From: Amycolatopsis decaplanina DSM 44594
GTDB taxonomy: Bacteria > Actinomycetota > Actinomycetes > Mycobacteriales > Pseudonocardiaceae
Assembly: GCF_000342005.1 (NCBI RefSeq)
Contig: NZ_AOHO01000048.1
Span: forward strand, 1-64,000
Direction: 5' to 3'
Length of the DNA stretch: 64,000 nucleotides
Shown: piece after piece, positions 24,734 through 33,431 of the stretch
Numbering within the stretch: the stretch's first letter is position 1
Layout of the letters: the number at the start of each line of letters is the position of its first letter
Notes under the pieces: generated by a model
Database searches by the model: none
What the model was told of the DNA's origin: nothing
Seen by the model: the letters and a program-made list of their open reading frames with translations, nothing else
Translations under genes and position numbers: made by a program

Positions 24734-27700
24734 ATGCGACGAGGCATACGGGTCTTGACGACGCTGGCGGGGCTGACGCTCGTGGCGGGCACCGTCCCGG
24801 CACTCCAGGCGAACGCCGCGGAGGCGCCACAGAACTCCGTGGTGGCGGCCGCGCTCGACGACTACTGCGGCGGCCAGTGCGGCGACATCCTCCCGCCCGG
24901 CACCAAGGGGAACGCCACCCTCGCCGAGATCCTGGCGCACAAGGCGTTCGGCACCCGGCCCGCGCATTCGGCCGACCAGCTCGGCAAGTACGCCTCGCTC
25001 GCCGACGGCTACAAGACGCTGACCACGGACAAGATCAACCAGTTCTTCAACGACGCCTCGTTCGGGGTTCCGTCCGGGCAGGTCGAGAGCACGATCAAAC
25101 CGCGTTCGGACGTGACGATCACCCGCGACAAGGCGACCGGCGTGCCCCGGATCGTCGGCACGACCAGGCCGGGAACGATGTACGGCGCCGGATACGCCGC
25201 CGCGCAGGACCGCCTGTGGCTGATGGACATCATGCGCCGCGTCGGCCGCGGCCAGCTGACCTCGTACGCCGGTGGCGCGCAGGGCAACCGCGAACTCGAG
25301 CAGAGCTTCTTCGCCTCGGCGCCGTACACCGAGCAGGAACTGCAGAAGCAGATCGACAACACCGCGGCCAGTGGCCCGCGCGGCGCACAGGGCAAGGCCG
25401 ACGCCGAGGCCTACGTCCAGGGCGTCAACAAGTACATCTCCGACGCGCACAGCGGCCGCTACTTCCCCGGCGAGTACGTGCTCACCGGGCACGTCGACGC
25501 GATCACGAACGCCGGGACCATCGAACCGTTCAAGCTCACCGACCTCGTCGTCCTCGCCGCCGTCGTCGGAGCGCAGTTCGGTGCCGGCGGTGGCGGTGAG
25601 GTGCAGAACGCCATCGCGAAGATGGCGATGCAGGAGAAGTACGGTCTCGAACAGGGCGAAAAGGTCTGGAAGAGCCTCCGGTCCGAGGACGACCCCGAGA
25701 CCGTCAAGACCCTCCACAATGGACAGGCTTTCGACTACGGCAAGGCGCCGTCGAACCCGCAGGGCGCCGCGATGCCGGACAAGGGTTCCGTCTCCGGGCA
25801 GCAGCTGGTCTTCGACCCGACCGGTTCCGCCGCGACGGCGACGCCCGCCAAGGTCGACGTCCCCGCGCCCGAGGACCAGAAGGCCGTCCGCGGCATCTTC
25901 GACGACGGCGTCCTGCCCGGCAACATGCTGTCGGAAAAGCACGGCATGTCCAACGCGCTGGTGGTCTCCGGCGCCAAGACCGCGAGTGGCCACCCGGTCG
26001 CCGTCTTCGGCCCGCAGGCCGGCTACTTCGCGCCGCAATTGCTGATGCTGCAGGAAATCCAGGGACCGGGCATCAGCGCCCGCGGCGCCTCGTTCGCGGG
26101 CATCAGCATGTACGTGCTGCTCGGCCGCGGCAAGGACTACTCGTGGAGCGCGACCTCGGCGTCGCAGGACATCGTCGACACCTACGCCGTCGAACTGTGC
26201 GAGCAGAACGGCACCGCGCCGACGAAGAACTCCGGCTTCTACCGCTTCCGCGGCCAGTGCCTGCCGTTCGAGATCGTCGAACGCAAGAACGCCTGGAAGC
26301 CCACGATCGCCGACGGGACGGCCGAAGGTTCGTACACGCTGCGCAGCTTCCGCACCAAGTACGGGCCGGTGACGAGCCGGGCGCTGGTCGGCGGCAAACC
26401 GGTCGCGTACGCGTCGCTGCGGTCGACCTTCCAGCACGAGATCGACACGATCATCGGCTTCCAGAAGTTCAACGACCCGGACGCTATCAAGTCCGCACAG
26501 GACTTCCAGGCCGCGGCGGCCGACGTCAACCAGACCTACAACTGGTTCTACGCCGACTCCCGTGACGTCGCGTACTTCAACTCCGGCTCGAACCCGGTCC
26601 GCAACCCGAACGTCGACCCGGCCATGCCGGTGAAGGCCGACGCCGGATTCGACTGGCAGGGCTGGAACCCCGACGGCAACCTCGCGAACTACACGCCGTC
26701 GTCGCAGCATCCGCAGTCGATCAACCAGGACTACTACATCAGCTGGAACAACGCCCAGGCAGGCGGCTACGCGGCCAGCGGCGCGGACAAGAGTTCCGTG
26801 CACCGCGGCGATCTGATCGACGCGCGGGTCAAGAAGCTGGTCTCCAGCGGCACCAAGGTCACGCGGGTGAACCTCACGCAGGCCATGGAGGAGGCGGCGC
26901 TGGCCGACCTCCGCGCGGAGAAGGTGCTGCCGGAACTGTTCAAGGTGATCGACAAGGCGCCGGTGACCGGCCCGGCCGCGGACGCGGTGGCGAAGCTGAA
27001 GACCTGGCTCGCCGCGGGCGGCCTGCGCTCGGAGACCTCGCCGGGCAGCAAGGCCTACGCGAACGCCGACGCGATCCGCATCATGGACGCCTGGTGGCCG
27101 CTGCTGGTCAACGCCCAGTTCAAACCCGGCATGGGCGACGCCGCCTACGCCGCGATGATCGGTGTGCTGAAGATCAACGAATCGCCTTCCGGCTGGCAGA
27201 ACGAGGTGCCCGGCAAACACGTCGGCCAGTCGCACGCCGGGTCGTCGTACCAGGCGGGCTGGTGGGGCTACGTGCACAAGGACATCCGTTCGGTCCTCGG
27301 GCAGAACGTCGCCGGTCCGCTCGCCGTGAAGTACTGCGGTGGTGGTGACGTCAACGCCTGCCGTCAGGTGCTGCTCGACTCGCTGACGCAGGCGGCCGCT
27401 CAGCCCGCCAACACCGTGTACCCCGGTGACGGTGACTGCGCCGCGGGCGACCAGTGGTGCGCCGACACGATCATCCACCGCGCGCTCGGCGGCATCACGC
27501 AGGACAAGATGAGCACCCAGAACCGGCCGACCTTCCAGCAGGTCGTGGAGTTCCCGGCGAAACGCGGCGACGACATCGCCAACCTCGCCACCGGCCGGTC
27601 GGTGAGCGCGAGCAGCCACGAGACCGGCTGGTACAACTCGCCGCCGTCCAACGCCATCGACGTGAACCTGTCGACGCGCTGGGCGAGCGACTGGAGCGAC

Positions 27701-27970
27701 AACCAGTCGATCACGGTGGACCTCGGCTCGGTGCGGAGCGTTTCCCGGGTGGTCCTGCAGTGGGAAGCGGCGTACGGGAAGGCGTACAAGGTGCAGGTGT
27801 CGCCCGACGGGACGAACTGGCGGGACGTGGCGTCCATAGTGGACGGAGACGGCGGGAAGGACAACCTCGCCTTCGAGGCGGTGGACGGCCGCTATGTCCG
27901 GATGGCCGGTGTCCAGCGCGGGACGAAGTACGGCTACTCCCTCTACGAGTTCGAGGTGTACGCCCACTGA
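24734..27970 (+). CDS. Secreted penicillin-acylase-family (Ntn) hydrolase with C-terminal F5/8 discoidin domain
   Basis: The protein has 1078 residues. A Sec signal peptide ends near NAAEA (about residue 30). A penicillin-amidase-type alpha region follows (GYAAAQDRLWLMDIMRRVGRGQL), then the probable self-cleavage site and N-terminal nucleophile Ser406 (GMSNALVVSG), and the beta region. About 130 C-terminal residues form a galactose-binding discoidin (F5/8 C) domain. Family members hydrolyse amides such as acyl-homoserine lactones, lipopeptides or beta-lactams; the substrate here is unknown. The ATG has a GGAGG site 7 nt upstream. It is the largest gene in the window. Confidence 0.9.
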   Translation: MRRGIRVLTTLAGLTLVAGTVPALQANAAEAPQNSVVAAALDDYCGGQCGDILPPGTKGNATLAEILAHKAFGTRPAHSADQLGKYASLADGYKTLTTDKINQFFNDASFGVPSGQVESTIKPRSDVTITRDKATGVPRIVGTTRPGTMYGAGYAAAQDRLWLMDIMRRVGRGQLTSYAGGAQGNRELEQSFFASAPYTEQELQKQIDNTAASGPRGAQGKADAEAYVQGVNKYISDAHSGRYFPGEYVLTGHVDAITNAGTIEPFKLTDLVVLAAVVGAQFGAGGGGEVQNAIAKMAMQEKYGLEQGEKVWKSLRSEDDPETVKTLHNGQAFDYGKAPSNPQGAAMPDKGSVSGQQLVFDPTGSAATATPAKVDVPAPEDQKAVRGIFDDGVLPGNMLSEKHGMSNALVVSGAKTASGHPVAVFGPQAGYFAPQLLMLQEIQGPGISARGASFAGISMYVLLGRGKDYSWSATSASQDIVDTYAVELCEQNGTAPTKNSGFYRFRGQCLPFEIVERKNAWKPTIADGTAEGSYTLRSFRTKYGPVTSRALVGGKPVAYASLRSTFQHEIDTIIGFQKFNDPDAIKSAQDFQAAAADVNQTYNWFYADSRDVAYFNSGSNPVRNPNVDPAMPVKADAGFDWQGWNPDGNLANYTPSSQHPQSINQDYYISWNNAQAGGYAASGADKSSVHRGDLIDARVKKLVSSGTKVTRVNLTQAMEEAALADLRAEKVLPELFKVIDKAPVTGPAADAVAKLKTWLAAGGLRSETSPGSKAYANADAIRIMDAWWPLLVNAQFKPGMGDAAYAAMIGVLKINESPSGWQNEVPGKHVGQSHAGSSYQAGWWGYVHKDIRSVLGQNVAGPLAVKYCGGGDVNACRQVLLDSLTQAAAQPANTVYPGDGDCAAGDQWCADTIIHRALGGITQDKMSTQNRPTFQQVVEFPAKRGDDIANLATGRSVSASSHETGWYNSPPSNAIDVNLSTRWASDWSDNQSITVDLGSVRSVSRVVLQWEAAYGKAYKVQVSPDGTNWRDVASIVDGDGGKDNLAFEAVDGRYVRMAGVQRGTKYGYSLYEFEVYAH

Positions 27971-27995
27971 CGAGGGAACGGTTTACGGTGGCGGG

Positions 27996-29036
27996 GTGGA
28001 CACGAACGACTGGTCACCCCGCACCCTCGCCGTCGCCGCCGGACGACCGGAGGGCCCTGGCGAACCGCTGAACGTCCCGATCGTCGCCGCGAGCACCTTC
28101 GACGCCGGCGCCGACCGCGCGTACTCGCGGCAGGACGGCACCCCGACCTGGGAGGCCCTCGAAGCCGCGATCGGCGCGCTCGAAGGCGGGCACGCCACCG
28201 CGTTCGCCTCGGGGATCGCGACGCTCAGCGCGGTCGTCGACACCTTGCGCGTCGGCGCGAAGGTCTGCGTTCCGACGTTCTCCTACGCGGGGTCGCGCGG
28301 CCTGCTCGCGCACGCGCACGGCACCGGCCGCCTGGTGGTGACCGAGATCGAGCCGGAAGACACGGCCGCCTGGGTCGCCGCCGCGGACGCCGACCTGCTC
28401 TGGCTCGAATCGCCGACCAACCCGACGCTCGACGTCATCGACATCGAGACGATCACCGCCGCCGCGAACGGCCTGGTCGCCGTGGACAACACGTTCGCCA
28501 CCCCGCTCGGCCAACGGCCGCTGGACCTCGGCGCCGACATCGTCGTGCACAGCGCGACGAAACTCATCGGCGGCCACAGTGATCTGCTGCTCGGCTTGAC
28601 CATCGCGGCCGACGAAGGCGTCGCGAAAGACCTGCGCGACGCGCGCACCAGGATGGGAGCGACGCCGGGAGCGCTCGAAGCGTGGCTGGCCCTGCGGGGG
28701 CTGCGGACCCTGCCGGTCCGCCTGGCCGAGCAGACGCGCACGGCGGCGCTGCTGGCGGCGCGGCTGGTCGACCACCCCGCGATCACCCGGGTGCGTTATC
28801 CCGGCTCCGGCACGATGATCGCGTTCGAACTCCCGGACGGGGAGACGGCGGACAAGGTCATCGGGTCGCTGCGGCTGATCCGCGCCGCCACCAGCCTCGG
28901 CGGGGTGGAGAGCCTGGTCGAGCGGCGGGCCTGGATGGCGGGCGACGCCCACGTGCCCGCCGGGCTCGTCCGGTTCAGCGTCGGGCTCGAAGACCCGGAA
29001 GACCTCTGGACGGATCTGGCCTCCGCGCTGGGCTAG
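27996..29036 (+). CDS. Cystathionine gamma-synthase/lyase-like PLP enzyme, shortened
   Basis: The 346-residue protein is of the Cys/Met-metabolism PLP family. YSRQDGTPTWEALE, the glycine-rich cofactor loop FASGIATLSA, VDNTFATPLGQRPL and the PLP Lys in HSATKLIGGHSD are all present. It makes or breaks C-S bonds in sulfur amino acid metabolism. It is shorter than the usual 380-400 residues: after VRYPG the expected loop is missing and the chain goes directly to SGTMIAFELPDG. Activity on a standard substrate is therefore uncertain. GTG 27996 is the best start; nothing longer matches the family. Confidence 0.85.
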   Translation: MDTNDWSPRTLAVAAGRPEGPGEPLNVPIVAASTFDAGADRAYSRQDGTPTWEALEAAIGALEGGHATAFASGIATLSAVVDTLRVGAKVCVPTFSYAGSRGLLAHAHGTGRLVVTEIEPEDTAAWVAAADADLLWLESPTNPTLDVIDIETITAAANGLVAVDNTFATPLGQRPLDLGADIVVHSATKLIGGHSDLLLGLTIAADEGVAKDLRDARTRMGATPGALEAWLALRGLRTLPVRLAEQTRTAALLAARLVDHPAITRVRYPGSGTMIAFELPDGETADKVIGSLRLIRAATSLGGVESLVERRAWMAGDAHVPAGLVRFSVGLEDPEDLWTDLASALG

Positions 29037-29042
29037 CGCCTT

Positions 29043-29953
29043 AGACCTGGTCTCAAAACTTAAGGGTGTGTCACTGCGTAACCTGCCGGTCCTGGTCGTC
29101 GATCGTGGGCAGTCGTGGCGAAGACGACGCAGCAGCGGCGGGTCGAAGACCGGCTCTGGGAGCTGATCGAACCCCTGATCCCGTCCCGACCAGCGCCGCG
29201 CGGTCCGGGTGGGCGGCCCGGATCGATGACCGTGCCGCGCTAGAGGGGATCTTGTTCGTGCTCGACACCGGCTGCCGCTGGCGAGACCTACCCGAGCAGC
29301 TCGGATGCGGGTCCGGGCACACCGCGTGGCGGCGGTTACGTGAGTGGCAGGACGCCGGCGTGTGGGACCGGCTGCACCAGCTCGTGCTCGACGAGCTGTC
29401 CAACATCGACGAGCTCGACTGGACCAGAGGCTGCATCGACGCGGTGTCGGTGCGGTCGAAAAGGGGGGCGAGCTGACCGGCCGCAGCCCCACTGACCGGG
29501 GTAAAGCCGGCTCCAAGTACCACGTTCTGTGCGACGCGAACGGGCTACCGCTGCACATCATGTTGTCGGCGGCAAACACCCACGACAGCATGCTGTTCGA
29601 GCCGCTGCTGGACACGAACCCGACCGTGCGCGGCCACCACGGCTGGGCGGGTCGGCCACGATGCCGACCGGACAAGCTGCACGCCGACAAGGGCTACGAC
29701 TACCGCCGCTGCCGCCGCTACCTGACCCGCCGCGGTATCAAGGTCCGTATCGCCCGGCGCGGGATTGAGGGCAAGTCCCGCCTCGGCCGGGTCCGCTGGG
29801 TCGTCGAACGCACCATCTCCTGGCTGCTGCGGTTCAAACGCCTCGGGCTGCGCTACGACCGGACCGAACGCACCACGCTGGCGCTACTCACGCTGGCCTG
29901 CACCGTGATCAACGTCCGCCGACTCATAAAGATCGAGCTCTGCGACCAGGTCT
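29043..29953 (+). mobile_element. IS5-family (IS427-like) insertion sequence, probably inactive
   Basis: The left end AGACCTGGTCTCAAAACT (29043-29060) and right end GACCAGGTCT (29944-29953) form short inverted termini, each bordered by TA/TTA as expected for this family's target preference. The single transposase frame between them is broken in two places. An 18-bp inverted copy of the left end lies alone at 31266-31283. Confidence 0.85.
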
Positions 29954-29955
29954 AA
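29115..29955 (+). pseudogene. IS5-family transposase, split over three frames
   Basis: The segments in order are KTTQQRRVEDRLWELIEPLIPS (from GTG 29115), ARIDDRAALEGILFVLDTGC (second frame), and KGGELTGRSPTDRGKAGSKYH (third frame, to 29955). DDE-type motifs in the last part include the Asp in LHADKGYDY and the Glu in WVVERTISWL. The first break near 29210-29220 looks like loss of one C from a C run. The second, at AAAAGGGGGG (29459-29468), is a -1 shift on a slippery run and could be programmed. Because a family member should have at most one shift, I call it a pseudogene. A sequencing error at the first site is possible. Confidence 0.8.
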
Positions 29956-30185
29956 CGCATCCATTCACTCGTATGGGATACATCGGTAGCTCTGTGTCGT
30001 TGGGTGGGGGTGACTGGTGAGCTTCTGAGCGCGGAGCAGGTCCTCGGGTCGGCACGGGGCCCCCGTCACCACGAGGGAGATCGATCTCCTGGAGGAGGCT
30101 GCAGCCGCGTTGCTGACGGCACCATCGACGGGGATGAACGAGCACTCTCGTCGGGAAGTGATCAGCCATCGGTGGGGCCGCCTCT

Positions 30186-31133
30186 TCAGAGGCGTTCGAT
30201 GCGGTCGGCCTGCGGGCCCCGGTCGCTGTGACGCACCGCGTACCGGACCCGGTCACCCTTCTGCAGCGGCTCCGACCCCATGATCACGGACACGTGGGCG
30301 AAGAGATCGTCGCCGCCTGCGTCCGGGGTGATGAAGCCGAAGCCGCGGTCGCCGTCGTAGCGCGCGACGACGCCCTCGCCGCCTCGTACGGGCACGTCCC
30401 GCGCCGCCGGCCCTGCGGCCGCGGCAGGTGCCGACCGCTGCGGCGCCGTCTGGGGCTCGGTGCCCCGGACCAGGTGCACGTCGCGGGCCTGCGGGCCCTT
30501 GTCTCCACTAGCCACCTCGTAGGCGACGCGGTCGCCCTCCGCGAGCCACGTCAGCCCCTCGGCCAGGGCCCGGGCGTGAACGAAGACGTCCCCGGCGCCG
30601 GAGTCGGGGTTGATGAAGCCGAAGCCCTTGTCCTCGTCGTACCAGGCCACCGTGCCGTCGGCACCGTCCGCGATACCAGCCGCAGCGGGTGAGCCGGCCC
30701 CTGCTCCTAGCGGGATCACGTGCCCGGCCTGCGGGCCGCGCTCGCCTTCGACGATCAGGAAGGCCACCCGCTGCCCCTCGGTGACCACGCCGCCGGTCAC
30801 GATGGCGGAGCTGTGCACGAAGATGTCGGCGCCGCCGCCGTCCGGCGACGCGAAGCCGTACCCCTTGCCCGGCTCGTACCAGTTGACGGTGCCGAGCAGG
30901 CCCACGGCGCTGCCGGTGGCCGCATCGGCGGTGACGCGAACACGCAGCGCCTGGGGCCCGCGGTCGTTCTCGCCGACCTCGAACACGACGGCCTGACCCT
31001 CGCGGAGCACTTTCGCGCCGCCGTCCCCGACGATCTCGGAGGCGTGCACGAACACGTCCGGCGAGCCGTCCTCGGGCGCGAGGAAGCCGAAACCCCGTTC
31101 GGCGTCGAACCAACGGACGGTCCCTTGCGGCAT
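30186..31133 (-). CDS. Protein with four tandem cold-shock domains
   Basis: The protein has 315 residues. Four cold-shock domains each show RNP1-like ([32 protein letters not shown]) and RNP2-like (VFVHAS, IFVHSS, VFVHAR, LFAHVS) motifs. Each ends in a D/E-R/K-GPQA motif. Ala/Pro-rich linkers separate domains 2-3 and 3-4. Single-domain CspA proteins of about 67 residues bind single-stranded RNA; a four-domain chain could bind RNA cooperatively. ATG 31133 has GGAG at good spacing. The gene lies alone between an IS and a solitary inverted IS end. Confidence 0.9.
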   Translation of the reverse strand: MPQGTVRWFDAERGFGFLAPEDGSPDVFVHASEIVGDGGAKVLREGQAVVFEVGENDRGPQALRVRVTADAATGSAVGLLGTVNWYEPGKGYGFASPDGGGADIFVHSSAIVTGGVVTEGQRVAFLIVEGERGPQAGHVIPLGAGAGSPAAAGIADGADGTVAWYDEDKGFGFINPDSGAGDVFVHARALAEGLTWLAEGDRVAYEVASGDKGPQARDVHLVRGTEPQTAPQRSAPAAAAGPAARDVPVRGGEGVVARYDGDRGFGFITPDAGGDDLFAHVSVIMGSEPLQKGDRVRYAVRHSDRGPQADRIERL

Positions 31134-31265
31134 AAAAGGCTCCAGGTCGGGAGGGCGGGCACTGGCCCCCAGTCTCTCTGACAGACCTCCGGCCCGTCGG
31201 GCCGGGCCCACAGGCGGGCGGTGCGGAGCCAGGGGCGGGCCGTTGGTTCACCTAGCGACACGCCG

Positions 31266-31283
31266 AGTTTTGAGACCAGGTCT
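31266..31283 (-). repeat. Solitary inverted copy of the IS left end
   Basis: These 18 bp are the exact reverse complement of 29043-29060. No transposase sequence adjoins. It lies 13 bp before the start of the next gene, inside its promoter region, and with the IS it brackets the cold-shock gene. Confidence 0.85.
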
Positions 31284-31295
31284 TAACCTGGACGC

Positions 31296-31628
31296 GTGGA
31301 GGAGACGAAACCGCCTCGGCGGCTCGGTCAATGGCTGTGGGGCCTGTTCTGGCTCCTGGTGCTCGGCTTCCTCGCGATCGTCGCGGCGGGTTTGCTGGCC
31401 GAACTCGCGGCGACGCCCTGCCCGAGTGACGAGGTTTGGGCGTGCGACGCGGAGAACCGGACCCTCGCCACCTTCATCCCCGGGATCGGGTTCGGCCTCG
31501 GCCTCCTGATCGCGGTGGTGGGCGGCGGTCGTGCGGTGCGGAAGCGGACGTCGCCGAAGCCCTGGCTGTTCGTCGCCGGCCTCCTCGGAGCCCTCTCCCT
31601 CGCCGTGGCCCTGTTCCTGGTGTTCTGA
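31296..31628 (+). CDS. Small membrane protein of unknown function
   Basis: This 110-residue protein has three hydrophobic segments (about 14-35, 59-78 and 90-109). A short loop between the first two contains a Cys pair (TPCPSDEVWACDAENR) that could form a disulfide outside. No family is recognised. The GTG start is 13 bp from an IS-end remnant, so its native promoter may have been disturbed or replaced. Confidence 0.7.
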   Translation: MEETKPPRRLGQWLWGLFWLLVLGFLAIVAAGLLAELAATPCPSDEVWACDAENRTLATFIPGIGFGLGLLIAVVGGGRAVRKRTSPKPWLFVAGLLGALSLAVALFLVF

Positions 31629-32078
31629 TCGTGACCTTCGGGTTGCCGGGCACCCGTTTTCGTCTCCAAATGGTCAATACTTCACAGGCGGGTACCCCGA
31701 ACGTGTGAACCGGCCGGCAACAACGGTTCGAGCCGCCACCGTGAGACACAGGTTCGCCCAGAAAAACCGTCGTTTTCGCGCCGTGCGACGGAAGAGGAAA
31801 AAACACTTCCGCATGACGACCGTTCCGGCCGTCCGGGTGTTAACATTCCTTCGTCGCCGCGAGATTTTCCCTCTGCTGAGCGACTTTCGGGCCCTTGTAT
31901 CGGGTCGGGGCACCGTGCCGTTACCGGTTTTCCCGGTGGTTTTTGTCACTGCCTATTCGCTACAACCCACCTGTGCTTTTCCGGCAGTATCACGCTGTCA
32001 CCCGAACGTGGGATTCCCCCGGGTGGTCGCACAGTGGGGGTCACTGTGCGTTGCGATGCTTTTCACTGGGAGATCACT
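31629..32078. other. 450-bp intergenic region, no gene supported
   Basis: This is the longest non-coding stretch before the class F sortase operon and is noticeably less GC-rich (for example 31795-31870). No RNA gene, riboswitch or convincing protein frame is visible. It presumably holds the promoter and leader of the downstream secreted-protein gene, which has GGGAG before a TTG start. Confidence 0.6.
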
Positions 32079-32744
32079 TTGAAGAAGACGTTGGGCCGCC
32101 TCGCGGGCGCGGTGCTGGCCGGCGCCGTCATCTCGCTGGCCGTGACGCCGGTCGCGATGGCGCAGGACGAAACGACGACCACGCCTCCCGCGCCGACGAG
32201 CGAGACGCCCACCACGGCGCCCTCGCCTTCGTGGACGGGCGGCAAGGTGACGTCGGCTCCGCCGGAGTCGAGCGCCCCGGCCTCGTCGTCCTCGCAGCAG
32301 CCGACGCCGACCAGCAGCGGCAAGCCGACTTCCGGCAAGCCGTCGCCGACCTCCACCTCGGAGAAGCCGACCACCCCGCCGGAGGAGCCCTACGTCGACA
32401 ACGTCGGCGCGGGCTACGTCGGCGAGAACGGTGTCGGCGCGCTGGTCATCGCCTGCGAGTCGGGCGAGCCGTCGAACGTTTCGGCGCCGGACTTCGACAC
32501 GCTGTACAGCAACCAGGCCGAGGACGACGGTCGTTACTGGGTCTACATCGTGAAGGTCAAGAAGTCCTTCAAGGGCAACTCGAGCACCTTCACCTGGACC
32601 TGCGACGGCAAGGCCGGCAAGGGTGACATCGAGTTCGAGGCGCCCATCGGCGGCGGCGCGGCCACCCCGGGCAAGCCGGAGAAGCAGGTCAAGTACGCCC
32701 CCAAGGGCGGCATCGAGACCGGTTTCGGCGCCACCGCGGCCTGA
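32079..32744 (+). CDS. Secreted Pro/Thr/Ser-rich protein, partner of class F sortase
   Basis: The protein has 221 residues. A signal peptide (LKKTLGRLAGAVLAGAVISL, cleavage near AMAQDE) leads to a Thr/Pro/Ser-rich stalk (about 33-105) and a globular domain with two cysteines (IACESGE and WTCDGKAG). The C-terminal tail is YAPKGGIETGFGATAA. There is no C-terminal membrane helix, so it is not a classical LPxTG substrate. The TTG start has GGGAG 6 nt upstream. The gene is 3 nt from a class F sortase gene, suggesting the two act together at the cell surface. Confidence 0.8.
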   Translation: MKKTLGRLAGAVLAGAVISLAVTPVAMAQDETTTTPPAPTSETPTTAPSPSWTGGKVTSAPPESSAPASSSSQQPTPTSSGKPTSGKPSPTSTSEKPTTPPEEPYVDNVGAGYVGENGVGALVIACESGEPSNVSAPDFDTLYSNQAEDDGRYWVYIVKVKKSFKGNSSTFTWTCDGKAGKGDIEFEAPIGGGAATPGKPEKQVKYAPKGGIETGFGATAA

Positions 32745-32747
32745 TCG

Positions 32748-33350
32748 ATGTCGACCAAGTTCCTGAGGCGGGGTGGCCGCGCGGTCGCGGCCACCCTGAT
32801 CCTTTCCCTCGCGCTGACCGGTTGCGGTTCCGAGGAACCGGCGCCCGCGGCACAGCAGGCCCCGGCGGAATCGACCGTTCCGGTCACGAAGCCGTTCGAT
32901 GGCGTCCGGCCGACGAACGTGAAGATCCCCAAGATCGGCGCGGAGTCGAACCTGATCGCGGTCGCGATCAACAAGGACGGCAAGATGGCCGTCCCCTCGG
33001 CGAAGAAGCCGATGCAGGCCGCCTGGTACCAGCTTTCGCCGGTTCCCGGCGACGTCGGTCCGGCGATCGTGCTCGGGCACGTCGACGGCAACAAGCAGCC
33101 GGGCATCTTCTACAAGCTCAAGGATGTCAATCCGGGTGACGAGGTGCTCGTCGACCGCAGTGACGGCAAGAGCCTGAAGTTCGTGGTCGAAAAGAAGGAC
33201 CAGGTCCCCAAGGACCAGTTCCCCGAGGACGCGGTCTACGGCAACACGGACAAGCCGCAGTTGCGGCTGATCACCTGTGGCGGTGTCTTCGACAAGGAAG
33301 AGCACAGCTACAAGGACAACATCATCGTCTACGCGAACCTGGTCGCCTGA
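32748..33350 (+). CDS. Class F sortase with lipoprotein signal
   Basis: The 200-residue protein has a lipobox signal (LALTGCGS, lipid-modified Cys26), a short linker and a sortase domain. Catalytic His111 (VLGHVDG) and Cys177 (LITCGG) are visible. Sortases also need an Arg after the Cys, and here no Arg follows Cys177; Lys183 or Lys189 stands near the expected place. Class F enzymes are actinobacterial and their substrates are poorly known. Lipid anchoring, instead of a helix, is unusual for a sortase. The immediately upstream secreted protein is the probable substrate or partner. Confidence 0.9.
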   Translation: MSTKFLRRGGRAVAATLILSLALTGCGSEEPAPAAQQAPAESTVPVTKPFDGVRPTNVKIPKIGAESNLIAVAINKDGKMAVPSAKKPMQAAWYQLSPVPGDVGPAIVLGHVDGNKQPGIFYKLKDVNPGDEVLVDRSDGKSLKFVVEKKDQVPKDQFPEDAVYGNTDKPQLRLITCGGVFDKEEHSYKDNIIVYANLVA

Positions 33351-33358
33351 CGTGAGCT

Positions 33359-33431
33359 GAAAGCGTCCTTCACCGCATCCGATGCGGTGAAGGACGCTTT
33401 CGTCGCATCTGACGCGGTGAAGGACGCTTTC
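33359..33431. terminator. 21-bp perfect hairpin plus third copy of a GTGAAGGACGCTTTC repeat
   Basis: Arms 33359-33379 and 33381-33401 are exact inverted repeats. A third, direct copy of the core (GGTGAAGGACGCTTTC) ends at 33431, where it provides the stop codon of the convergent lipase gene. The array probably terminates both genes. Its sequence is related to the hairpin at 8015-8061. Confidence 0.85.

Noticed and set aside
24671..27967. A 1098-codon open frame on the minus strand opposite the acylase gene
   Set aside because: It is antisense to a gene with clear domains, has the Arg/His/Val-rich composition of a high-GC shadow frame and shows no family motif.
31531..32082. A 183-codon plus-strand frame in the intergenic region before the class F sortase operon
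   Set aside because: It overlaps the end of the small membrane-protein gene, has no ribosome site and reads as Arg/Phe/Val-rich noise without motifs.
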